NCBI GenBank assembly: GCA_016271365.2
Contig: CM028129.1
Span: 1,005,529,501 to 1,005,593,500, forward strand
Reading direction: 5' to 3'
From: Neoceratodus forsteri
Taxonomy: Eukaryota; Chordata; Ceratodontiformes; Ceratodontidae
DNA length: 64,000 nucleotides
The notes below the pieces were generated by a model that saw only the letters and a program-made list of their open reading frames with translations, was not told the DNA's origin and did not search any database. Made by a program: the position numbers and the translations under genes. Shown here piece after piece: positions 45,544 to 54,607 of this stretch (positions are counted from its first letter, which is position 1; the number at the start of each line of letters is the position of its first letter).

Positions 45544-45812
45544 TAGAGTTGCTCTGATTCCATATCACATGATCAGATTTGTTGGATTCCATTCCAGTTT
45601 TCAGAATTAGGATTTTTGCAGTTGCTGTCTGAAAAATCCTAATTCCAAAATGTAAGACTAAAACATGCTTTTACGTAGGAATTTAGAAATTAGGATTCTG
45701 AATCCGGTCCATTTTTGAGGTCCTTTCCAGAACCGGCTATGAATCAGATATGGAACCTGAAATTCCTAAACAGTCCAATCGGAACAGATTTGGCCAGTTC
45801 AGGGCATCCCTA
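45544..45812. mobile_element. 269-bp hAT-type MITE
   Basis: The ends are TAGAGTTGCTCTGATTCC and, in reverse, TAGGGATGCCCTGAACTG, which agree at 12 of the first 15 bases and fit the hAT pattern (T/C)A(G)NG. The flanks ATTCATGC (45536-45543) and GTTCATGC (45813-45820) form an 8-bp duplication with one mismatch, the hAT length. Inside is a 14-bp perfect hairpin (45604-45617 with 45632-45645). There is no transposase, so it was moved in trans. Confidence 0.75.
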
Positions 45813-46204
45813 GTTCATGCATTCCCCAGTGACTAACCATAGAGTAGAACTGGCAATCAGTTCTAAAAGCAGCCACTCACCCAGCTGCCCTCCCATCTGG
45901 AAGAAGGGTGTAGCCACGACGACCATGATTGTCAAGGTGGGGGTCAGGGGAAACCACTGGGGAATATTAAAACAGAACTTTAATTGGGCTGGTATGCTGG
46001 TCCAGCTCTCTAGAACTGGTAGATCTGGTAACCACGGAAAGGAGTCCACAGCAGACTTGGAAACATCAGGCACTGATCCACTGACAGAGCCTGAGGCAAA
46101 ATGGTTGCCTAGTGGGAGGGGTCACAGAATAATGCAGAAAAAAAGCAAGTGCCTGAGAAGAAGGTGCACAGCACACGGTGTGAGGTAAGCCTCTCAAACA
46201 ATGT

Positions 46205-46230
46205 CTCTCTCTCTCTCTCTCTTCTTTCAG
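46205..46230 (+). promoter_or_regulatory. 3' splice site with CT-repeat polypyrimidine tract
   Basis: A (TC)n run followed by TTCTTTCAG ends at 46230. It is a strong acceptor; the tract is a dinucleotide microsatellite. Confidence 0.75.
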
Positions 46231-46272
46231 GACAGTAAAAGTGGACGTTTTTGACTGGGAACGCGATGGCAG
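46231..46272 (+). CDS. Copine-family exon, part of second C2 domain
   Basis: A 42-base exon lies between a TTTCAG acceptor and a GTAAGT donor. In phase it gives (R)TVKVDVFDWERDG(S): the first base completes a codon from the upstream exon and the last two start a Ser or Arg codon. This fits the strand of the C2B domain of copines ('RT-K-(D/E)VYDWDRDGS'), closest to the CPNE5/8/9 group. Copines are cytosolic proteins that bind phospholipid membranes in a calcium-dependent way; the Asp residues in FDWERDG sit in a calcium-binding loop. I found no neighbouring copine exon in the window, so introns on both sides are long. Which paralogue this is cannot be settled from 13 residues. Confidence 0.8.
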
Positions 46273-46278
46273 GTAAGT
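46273..46278 (+). promoter_or_regulatory. 5' splice site GTAAGT
   Basis: The exon ends GGCAG and is followed by GTAAGT, a consensus donor. Confidence 0.8.
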
Positions 46279-46319
46279 AAGGACTGATGTTTACAGCTTG
46301 AAGGTTAGTGCCCCACTCT

Positions 46320-46816
46320 TACGATCATAAGTAAACCATGGCTGTGCATGGAGAACCCATTGTTATGCATAGTGATCATCATCACAAATGATTTGTCCAT
46401 GATTTTAAACATAATTGTCCATGGATGACCACTGATGAAAAATGGCCCTGGGCAGACCATGGATAGTTAGAGAATTATTCAAATTAACCATGGACATCCA
46501 TGGTTGCTAATTTCAGAAGATTCCAGCATAATAAAACAAATGTCAACACCGTTTAGATAATAACATTTTTTTTCCCCAACAACCTCTACATTTTGTAATG
46601 AATATGTAGTATCCACACCTACATTTGAAATAGCTTTCATTCACTTACCCATCACCGCTGTTTCTCCTCTTTCAAATGGCATCTCTCATAGCAACATTGA
46701 CATCACTGTAAAAATAGGCCAATGGCCCATCTAGTCTACCCAAGGAGTTATCTCCTCATTCATAACTGATAGTTTAGCCTAATTTCTGTTTACACCTCCA
46801 TAAAATTAAATTATTT
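46320..46816. repeat. CCATGG-rich non-coding segment, interrupted by a SINE
   Basis: ACCATGG or TCCATGG occurs repeatedly at 46334-46500 and again after the SINE at 47548 (CAAACCATGGACAAACATGG). A similar 'TGTCCATG' run lies at 52960-52975. The unit may be part of an unclassified repeat into which the SINE at 46834-47347 jumped. Confidence 0.4.
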
Positions 46817-46833
46817 AAGATGTGGTGAGTTCA

Positions 46834-47347
46834 GGCTGGCCCAGTGGCTAGGAGGGCTGAGGCATCGATGCCTTACCTCCTGCCATGCCAGCAACCCATG
46901 TTCATGGTGCGAGCGGGTCGCCAGGAGTCAGCTGGGATGGGAGAGGTTCGAGCATCCAGAGGACAGCTCTCCTGTCCGGGGATGGTGGCTTGGCAGTCCC
47001 ACTGAATGACTGCCCCCAGGTGGAGGCCTGAGGGCAGAACAGGTCAGGGAACCCAAATAAAGGGAGGGTGCTGCGGGACTTCGCAGCATGCATATACCTC
47101 CACATACACGTGCTGATGTCTCATGCCCCAGCAATGGTGAGGGGCCAGGGAGAAAACCAGTGGAAAAACTCTCGGCAGCAGGATGAAGATCAACCCCCCG
47201 CAGGCTCCGCACTGGTGGCCAGACACAGCCAAGGTCCTGCAGTAGAGGACACTGGCGAAGGCAAATCCTAGAGGAGCTGGGTGATGGGGGTCGATTAGAT
47301 GAGGGTCACCAGGGAGCTCAGGAGGATAAAATACCAATAAAAAAAAA
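46834..47347 (+). mobile_element. Poly(A) SINE-like element, copy 2 (full length)
   Basis: A 17-bp perfect duplication AAGATGTGGTGAGTTCA flanks it (46817-46833 and 47348-47364). The 5' end, GGCTGGCCCAGTGGCTAGGA, resembles a tRNA box A; CCAGCAACCCATGTTCATGG follows. The 3' end is a 12-base A-run. The long perfect duplication and the A tail show L1-type target-primed insertion. At 514 bp it is long for a SINE, and has no coding frame of note. Confidence 0.85.
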
Positions 47348-47364
47348 AAGATGTGGTGAGTTCA

Positions 47365-48269
47365 CATATTCATTTTTATGCTCAATTCATTTTCTTGTGT
47401 AAACTTTTTTTTCTTCATAAATTGAAAAACAAAACGTATAAATGTGATTACTGATATTAGTTTAAAGTATCAAATTCTGCATTCTGTTATGCAAATAAAA
47501 TATTTAAAGTTGGTTGCTATCCCATGCTCTTTTGGCCAGGGGCAAACCATGGACAAACATGGGTGAATGATGATTGATCATGATATTTTCAGCGCCTTCA
47601 GAAAATATTTAAAGAGCAGGCATAAATGCACAGCAGCCATGCTTGAAGAATTCTATAGCAGCTTTAACCAAGAACAGTAGCCAAATGGACACAAAACAGT
47701 GTTTTTATTAACATGGACTTCTAGTATTATATACTTTAAGAATACAGCTACAGCTTGAATATATTTTGAGAAACTGGTTTTATACCTGAAAAACAAACAA
47801 GATGTGCTACAGTAGGTAGCTATCTTTTACAGCGATGATAGTTGGCATAATTTAGTTTGAGAATTAAACTTTAACTAATTCTGACAAGGTTTGGATTAGC
47901 ACAAATAAGAGATGATGACATACAGGGCCATTCTTTAGGATTTGGGTGCCCCAAGTAGGATTACTAAAGCCATGAGACCCCCTACTTGGCCCTCCTTTAC
48001 CCAATGTGTTTTACTATAACCTATATGTGCACCATTTTATTTTTTTAGTACACCCAGTGGTATATTTAATTTTGCAGAGAGATAAGAATGTTAGTCCTTA
48101 GGGCTGTTCTTTTCATCCCATCCATTGCTACCCATTCACCTGTTATTGACTGTGTCATAGCTTGGTAAATCATTCTGTGGATGCCAAATCAGATGGAGCT
48201 GTACAACCCTTTTTTGTTGTTTTAAGAAGATAATAAGATTTGAAGAAATTAAAATTAACAAAGTAAACT
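47365..48269. other. No recognisable gene
   Basis: AT-rich non-coding DNA, presumed copine intron. The CCATGG-rich repeat ends at about 47600. Confidence 0.45.
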
Positions 48270-48590
48270 GCTGTGGTTGGGTGTCCCCCATAAGCAAGGT
48301 GCCTACCAGGGTTTCACCATCAGAACACGCCTGTCCAAGTGCACCCATCATTAGGGCACCAGGATTTAAATTCACCGCCCAGTATTTATGCAGAGAGCTG
48401 TGCCCCTCTGCCATGCCACACCTCCCCTAACTAAATATTCTAACTCGGGGGGTGGGTGGACCTTGGAGAAGGGGTGGCAAATTTTGAATTTTGGTACCCT
48501 ATTGATGGGCGCACTCAGACCAGCGCACAGATGGCCAGAAGGGGTCCCCAGCGATTGCAGGGTTTACTGGTGCCTAAAATCAACTATGAT
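48270..48590. mobile_element. ~0.3-kb foldback repeat
   Basis: GCACCCATCATTAGGGCACC (48341-48360) pairs in reverse with 48492-48512, and the flanks pair outward: CCAGGGTTTCACC near 48306 against the reverse text near 48565, and TTAAATTCACCGCCC against GGGGTGGCAAATTTTGAATT. The arms are about 48285-48382 and 48470-48590. No coding sequence. Confidence 0.6.
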
Positions 48591-48811
48591 AACATACACA
48601 CACAAAAGTTTGCAATAAAACAAACCAGGAGAGTCATATCTTTCACCGTGATCTTCACACTTTGGGTTCATACCTCCAACATCACTTAAAAATATCTAGA
48701 CCTCTCTAAGGGGCTTAAGTGGGTCCAAATTCAAAGAAGGCAAAACTGACCACCAGAAATATTTTACACAGTTTTAATGTAGAATCAATACAAGTAATTT
48801 AAATAATGGAA

Positions 48812-49025
48812 CTCCTAATATTTTGTATTTGTATTTATTCTTTGGTAACCGGTTAACGCCCACTAGACACAAATGATTGTTTTCAGGGGTGACCCAGGAG
48901 CACTGGGGAGGTTAAGTGACTTGCTCAGAGTCACAGAGTATGCGAGTTGAGGTTGTAGGAATCAAGCCCAGGTCTGTCCTCTGGATGTACCTAGCTCATT
49001 CACAGCTCGATACTCTAACCTCTAT
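48812..49025 (-). mobile_element. MIR-like SINE with a LINE-type 3' tail
   Basis: On the minus strand: head ending GGGCTTGATTCC (box B), core CTGTGACTCTGAGCAAGTCA then CTTAACCTCCC, and a 3' part CCTGGGTCACCCCTGAAAAC ... CGGTTACCAAAGAATAAAT. The core is the MIR-type (CORE-SINE) block. The 3' part matches the 3' end of the LINE at 25702-27232. SINEs borrow partner-LINE tails so that LINE enzymes copy them. Confidence 0.75.
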
Positions 49026-49059
49026 CATTCTAAATGTTCTGATTATAGTCCTTATATTT

Positions 49060-51688
49060 TTTCTGGGAACCCCCTCTCTTCTTTTGAGGTTAATATTTCC
49101 CATAATTGGCCTGTTTTTTTCATTTAAATAAGTTACTCCTGGTAAGATCCTTAAACTGTTTTCTGTTCTCCCTGATAATGGTTCTGATTGTGGGGCTGGG
49201 CTGGATAGTCAGTTTCTTAAATTAGCTGCTCCATATATTATAACTCCTTTGTGAACTACAGTATGTTTAACTTGTCACTTATTTTTTAGCAATTTCCTTT
49301 GGCATGGAAATGTGCTAGGGTTGTACCTGTGCTGTTTGTGTTGAAGATTTTCATCCTATTTCACTATTGAACCCAATTATTAAACTTCTTGAAAAAATTG
49401 TGGCCAAACAAATTAATGGTTATTTGGAGAAATACAAAGTTTTCTGCCCACAGCAGCATGGTTTCTGAAATGGGTTGGGAACTGGGATTGCCTTGGTCAG
49501 GTTCACAGACTCAGTTCTCAGTGGTATGGAGAATGGTCTTGTGGAGGGGTTGTGGGATAACAGATGGACCAGACACTGAACTTCAGGTTCAACACACAAT
49601 CTCTGTGTGATGTTTATTCAAAATACAAGAAATAAGTTTCTGCAATGCCATATTCCTTCTTCAGTACATCAGTTTGCAGCAACAGACTATGAATGTCCTT
49701 TCTCTGCACTTAGTTAGCCCCTACTGACACTGATCTCTGATCCAATTCACCAGTTGAGATGTAGCGACCACCCTTATGCAAGCCCCATTTGCTTGCATAG
49801 TGGGGTCTCAAAGGGGGGAAAAAAAAAAAAAAAGCAAGCTATAAACAAAGAACCTCAATGCAGAATCACTGAAAGAAGGGTTACCACAAAGGGCATTGGC
49901 AACAAATCAAGTTTCAAAGAAATACAACATCATACATACTGTACTTCCATAATGTAATGCATCATGGGATACATTCAAATCACCATGACATTTCAGACTT
50001 GTTCATCTTACATCAGTTTACATGCATTTTAAATAGCACAACTAACTTAATTTCTATAATAGTCACCTAGTACTTTTTACCATTATCAAAACACCAAGTG
50101 CCATGGTATTTTAAACATCTACAGATTTCATAAACATAAGGTATATACATTAAGGTATTTTATAACATAGTGCTATTACATACTAAATCCAACAACAATA
50201 AACACAATCTTTTTTACATATACTCTGAAGTCACCACAATAACCTCCCTGTACGAGGACCTGAGAGGGAAAAGGAAAATCAAAGAGGACACTATAGCATA
50301 GTCAAGAGAGGGGAGGGGGTGCCCATAGGTGGCCAACCTTATGGACTAGAAATAGTAAAGGATAGATTAGGCTTAGAAACAGAAGAACTGTTGCAACAGA
50401 TTTAAGAAAAGGTTGGTCCTCAAGAGTGGCAGGAGCTCCCAGTCACAGGTCTCCTCACTGGGGCCATGTTCGTGGACCTGTCACCTGACCAAGGCCTTGA
50501 ATATATTGATCATAAAATGCTCTGTCTCAGCTTAAAATCCTTGGGCTTTCCTCTTAATGTTTCTTGGTTTGAAGATTATTTAACAGATTGATCTCAGTTT
50601 GTGGGAGTTTCTTCAGTGCTGTCTAGTGTAAATAAAATTGACACGGGTGTGCCTCAGTGGTCAATTTTGGGTCCACTTGTGTTTAATTTGTTTATTAATT
50701 CCTTCCCATCTGTTTTTAAAAATTTTCAATCATCGCTTTATTTTTTTCCTTTAACTAAAGAACACTAAACTGGTTAAAGATCATCAGTCTGATTTTTTTC
50801 TTCATAATTGTTTTTTTGAAAATGTACTTATTTTAAGTGCAAAGAAGACTAAATCAATACTATTTGGTTCATGTGTTAACTTAAATAATTGACCTTCACT
50901 TGAGTTCTACAATAATCAAGGTAATTTAATTGAGCAAGTATCCCAGTTCAAATACCTTGGTGTTATTTTAGATCCATAGTTTTCCCTTTCTGATCACCTT
51001 ACATCTGTTTGTTGAAATATTAATAAAAAAACTTGAATTTTATAGAAATTGAAACATTTCTTTTCTTTTGAATCCCTCAAAGCTTATTGGATCTCTTTTG
51101 CCTCATTTTGATTATGTATCTAACCTTTTTTTTGATTTGGGTTCTACTCCGGTACAAAATCTTTCTGTTGTTTACAATAACATTTGCCGTTTTGTTTTTA
51201 TTGGCTCTTGTATGTGCTCACCACTATCAGTTATACTCCCAGCTTGGTTGGTTATCCCCAGTTCAACGTATACAATACTTATTTGGTTGTTTGTTTTTTA
51301 AAACATTTTTTGTTCTGCTTCTTCTCCTCCTTCTGATTTTCTTTTAGTTAAGGACATGCTACCTAGCTTGAGGTCAGCTAATGGGGTTGTTCTTAATGAA
51401 GGATCTTGTAAAACTAGAGTTGGATTATGTGCATTTACTGCAGCTGCTCCTCACTTTTGGAACAGCTTACCTGATGTTTTACATGTTGATTATTCTTTAC
51501 AAGTTTTTAAAAAGTGACTAAAATTGCATTTGTTTGATTTATATACTATACCTGTAATTGTTCTTGAATGTTACTATTTAATGTTTTGTAATTTTTTTTG
51601 TATTGTATAATTGTCAGGGTTGAACCTGAAAAAGGATCCTTAGTCCAGTGCTCTTACCAGGTTAACAAATTAAATAAAAATAAATAGA
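49060..51688 (+). pseudogene. LINE ORF2 remnant, split by a solo LTR
   Basis: The + strand reads AAPYIITPL and NFLWHGN (about 49225-49315), then IKLLEKIVAKQINGYLEKYK and VFCPQQHGF (49380-49470), up to GMENGL at the LTR junction. After the LTR (from 50453) it resumes with TGAMFVDLS, then YIDHKMLCLSLKSLGFPLNV, TGVPQWSILGPLVFNLFINS (about 50640-50710) and FKYLGVILD (about 50950). The tail is AACCTGAAAAAGGATCC then CCAGGTTAACAAATTAAATA. Many stops; the catalytic box region is degraded. Confidence 0.8.
49540..50447 (-). repeat. Solo LTR (copy B) with 5-bp target duplication
   Basis: It begins TGTG, ends CACA and is flanked by GGTCT at 49535-49539 and 50448-50452. Taking out the LTR and one GGTCT restores the host LINE reading frame. 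It matches LTR A (867-3489) across its length. A solo LTR arises when recombination between two LTRs removes the interior. The strand is given by comparison with copy A. Confidence 0.92.
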
Positions 51689-51749
51689 AACCTCTAGGCT
51701 ATACTGCCATATATTGTATTTTAAAATCACAATTAAAAAACAAACCCTA

Positions 51750-52890
51750 AAAACCATTATCAAGCATGGACACTAAAAAACATATTTAAATGACGGACAA
51801 TCATGCTTACTACCTGAAAGAGGAGTACAGGGATCACTGGTGAGTTCAAGGGGGTTGTTGGTAGCAAAGCAACATAAAGTGTTACTGAAGGTGTCCAGTC
51901 TGGCAAGGGAAGAGGTGGGGTGGTGCTGCAAACCACATCTGCATAGTCAAAGACCGGGAGCATCATTTTGGTAACATGCTCCAGACAGACCAGCAAAGAA
52001 CAAGCAGTCTTTGTTGTGGTATAAGGCACTAAGTCTGGGCCAGTGCAAGGCATGGATGGCATTGATGTCAGCAGAGAAGTCAAGCTTGCTATCTAGCAAC
52101 ACACCAAGGTACTTGAAGACAGGAACCACTTTGAGGAGGGTGTCACCCAGGATGGAGAAGACGGGAAGGGGGGAGAGCATGGCCAGTTTTTGGCTGGTAT
52201 CAAAGGTCATGGACGCTGTTTTTTTAGTGTTGACCTGGAGCTGGCAGGAGTTGAACCTGTACAAGACACTGTGGAAGACTTGCTGGAACAAGCATTCCAC
52301 TGCTGCAGTCAAGGGTCCAGAGATGAAGATGACTGTCATCTGCATGCATGTGACTATGCGAGTTGGCACAAAAAGAGAGGAGGTCATTCAGGAAAAAGGA
52401 GAAGAGAATGAGATCCAGGATGGAGCCCTGTGGGACCCCACCTGGATGGGTAGTAGAGGTGATAGAATGCCTCCTGCCTGTACTGACTGTTGATAGCCCT
52501 TGAGGTAAGAATGAAACCATCCAACAATGGAAACTGAGAAGCCAGCAGAGCTCAGTTTGTCCAGAAGGAGTGGACAGGTGACAACTCAAAGACTTTGGCC
52601 ACTGTGATTTACCTCTGATCCATTCCAGTAAGAATGGAGTTAGTAACACACTGCAGGGAGGAGACACGGAAATGGTGCTTCTGGAAACCAGACTGGAAAG
52701 GGGAGAGGTAGTTGAATGAATGGAGGAAGTCAGAAAGCCTAGAGTAGACCAGTTTCTCTTGCAGTTTTGCAAGAAAAGGGAGAAGTGAGATAGGTCAGAA
52801 GTTGCCTGGGAAGGAGGGATCACCCGCTTTATGAAGAGGAGAACTTTGGAATCATCCATCTCTCGAGAGATTGTTTTCATTTTGTTCTTT
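51750..52890 (-). pseudogene. LINE reverse-transcriptase fragment
   Basis: The 218-codon minus frame 52880-52224 and the overlapping frame 52387-51947 carry PGGVPQGSILDLILFSFFLN, then SHMHADDSHLHL, where YADD has become HADD. Next are QLQVNTKKTASMTFDTSQK and VFKYLGVLLDSKLDFSADI. The upstream part is frame-damaged. It faces the LINE at 49060-51688 and belongs to a different family. No 3' tail was found at 51750. Confidence 0.75.
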
Positions 52891-53469
52891 TTTTAAAGGC
52901 AGCAGTAAGACTATGGACAGAGCAGGTATGGCCATGTATGTCTATGGACAACCTTGTTTGTCCATGAAAACATGGACAGCAAAAGAGTAGGATGGTCAGA
53001 TTTGGGGTTCAACTGTCCACACATTCTGCTCCCATAGAAATGGAAAGTCAGGGGCAGCCTGCTATGCTGCACAGGTTGGTGGGGCTGTGGATGAATTTCT
53101 ACTAGTAGGAATGAATATCCAGAAAGTGAAACATTAAACTTCATTGGCTGAATCAAATTCATTAAGTGGGCATGACTCGGGAGGTTATAAAGCATGTAAA
53201 TGGAGTTTGCTGCTACAGTACCTGCATGGGAACTGAGTGGGACAGCCAGAGCTCCCAGCCCTGCATCTGACCAGGTGTCTGGTGTAGCTGCAGAAATGCT
53301 CCGGATGAGAATGGTCCCCAGGGTTTCAGGATTTTACAGTTTGGCTGCTGTTGGAAATTTATTTGGCTCTACAATGGCAAGCAGCCTCTCTACCTTTTTT
53401 GTACAATTTATTACCCAGTGTAACACACCTGAGATGCAGTATATAGTTTTCTTCGGGGTCCTGTTTTTA
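52891..53469. other. No recognisable gene
   Basis: Non-coding. The 'TGTCCATG' run at 52960-52975 recalls the repeat at 46320-46816. Confidence 0.45.
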
Positions 53470-53612
53470 CTCAGCTGGACAAACTGAAACACTGAGAGGC
53501 TAAATTACTTGCTCAGGGTTACATAGTGAGTAAGTGGCTCTGATGGAGTTAAACCTGGTTCTCCTGCATCTTATGTTGCCCTAGCCTGTCATCTAACCAC
53601 TATACCATATGC
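53470..53612 (-). mobile_element. MIR-like SINE
   Basis: On the minus strand: ATGGTATAGTGGTTAGATGA (box A), GGTTTAACTCC (box B) and CACTTACTCACTATGTAACC then CTGAGCAAGTAATTTAGCCT. This is the MIR order of tRNA head and conserved core. Confidence 0.8.
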
Positions 53613-53857
53613 AATAATCTCACTACTGAGAATAGGCATTCAGTGATAAAAGCTTTCAACTTGTGATGGAGTAGGTGACAGTGATACTGCAAAACTGGTG
53701 TAACTGTGCTGTGTGCTTCTTATACCTCTTGCCCCAGGACATGCTTGAAAATGGGAATATTAATCTCAAGCCATTTCTCCTGGTTGTCAATAAAAGTAGT
53801 AAAAATGTATTTAAATACTGCCAACACATGTCCTGCTCGAAAAACCATCCAAGAAAT

Positions 53858-53965
53858 AGTGTAGCCTAGTACCTAGAGTCCCAGGTTTGAGTCCCACCAC
53901 TGTCACTACTTGTGTGACCTTGAGCATGTCACTTAACCTCTTTCTGTTTAGGCTCCCCTCCTTTC
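53858..53965 (+). mobile_element. MIR-like SINE fragment
   Basis: AGTGTAGCCTAGTACCTAGA, then GGTTTGAGTCCC (box B) and CACTACTTGTGTGACCTTGA with GCATGTCACTTAACCTCTTT. This is a clear MIR-type core; the 3' part has decayed. Confidence 0.8.
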
Positions 53966-54179
53966 TGTCTCTCTGTCTCTGTGCTTAATTCTGCCAAGCA
54001 TCCTGTACCTTCTCTCTATCTCATGTAACCCCTGTGCATATCTTATGGAAGCTGCAACTGTGTATGGTTTCTAAAACCCCTCCCACCAGTTGTATTATTT
54101 TTATGATGTGGTTTTAACTTACTCATCCAGAATCTCTTTTACAATGGGGGTCCTGAAGGGTTCTTGCATTTATCCAATT

Positions 54180-54325
54180 TTAAATCTGGGAGGAACCGAA
54201 TCAAAAGGAATCAAGTGACTTGTTCGGGGTCAAACAGGAAGCCAATGGCTCTGGTGGGATTCAAACCTGGGATCTTCTGCCTCACAGTCAAGTGCAGTAA
54301 TAACCACTTCACCAGGTTGCCTCTC
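54180..54325 (-). mobile_element. MIR-like SINE fragment
   Basis: On the minus strand: GCAACCTGGTGAAGTGGTTA (head), GGTTTGAATCCC (box B) and a core with TTTGACCCCGAACAAGTCAC. It is similar in order to the copy at 53470-53612. Confidence 0.75.
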
Positions 54326-54607
54326 ATTTTTGAGGTTAAAATGTCTCCCTTAATATGTTTGATTTTTTTTGTTTCTTCCTTGGTACTATAATGGAAGCAA
54401 CAAATTAAAAAATTGTACAGGACGGAGAGCTCTGTCACTGTGCTGTGCTGTGCTGTGACTGACGGGTGCCCTGTTTCCCAGAATAATTTTGACAGCCCAC
54501 TGACAGTTTCCCATGGTTCTAATGTAACTGTCATAATTGCTCTGCTGAGTTGGAATGATTGCAATCTGCTCAGCATTTACACAGCACTTCAGGAAGGTTA
54601 GCTTCCA

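Noticed and set aside
46174..46190. GTAAGC donor-like site at 46178 just upstream of the copine exon
   Set aside because: It would leave an intron of about 50 bases ending at 46230, and the preceding sequence has no copine similarity.
53470..54325. tRNA genes (box A/B-like sequences)
   Set aside because: The box B motifs belong to MIR-like SINE heads; no cloverleaf with an acceptor stem can be formed.
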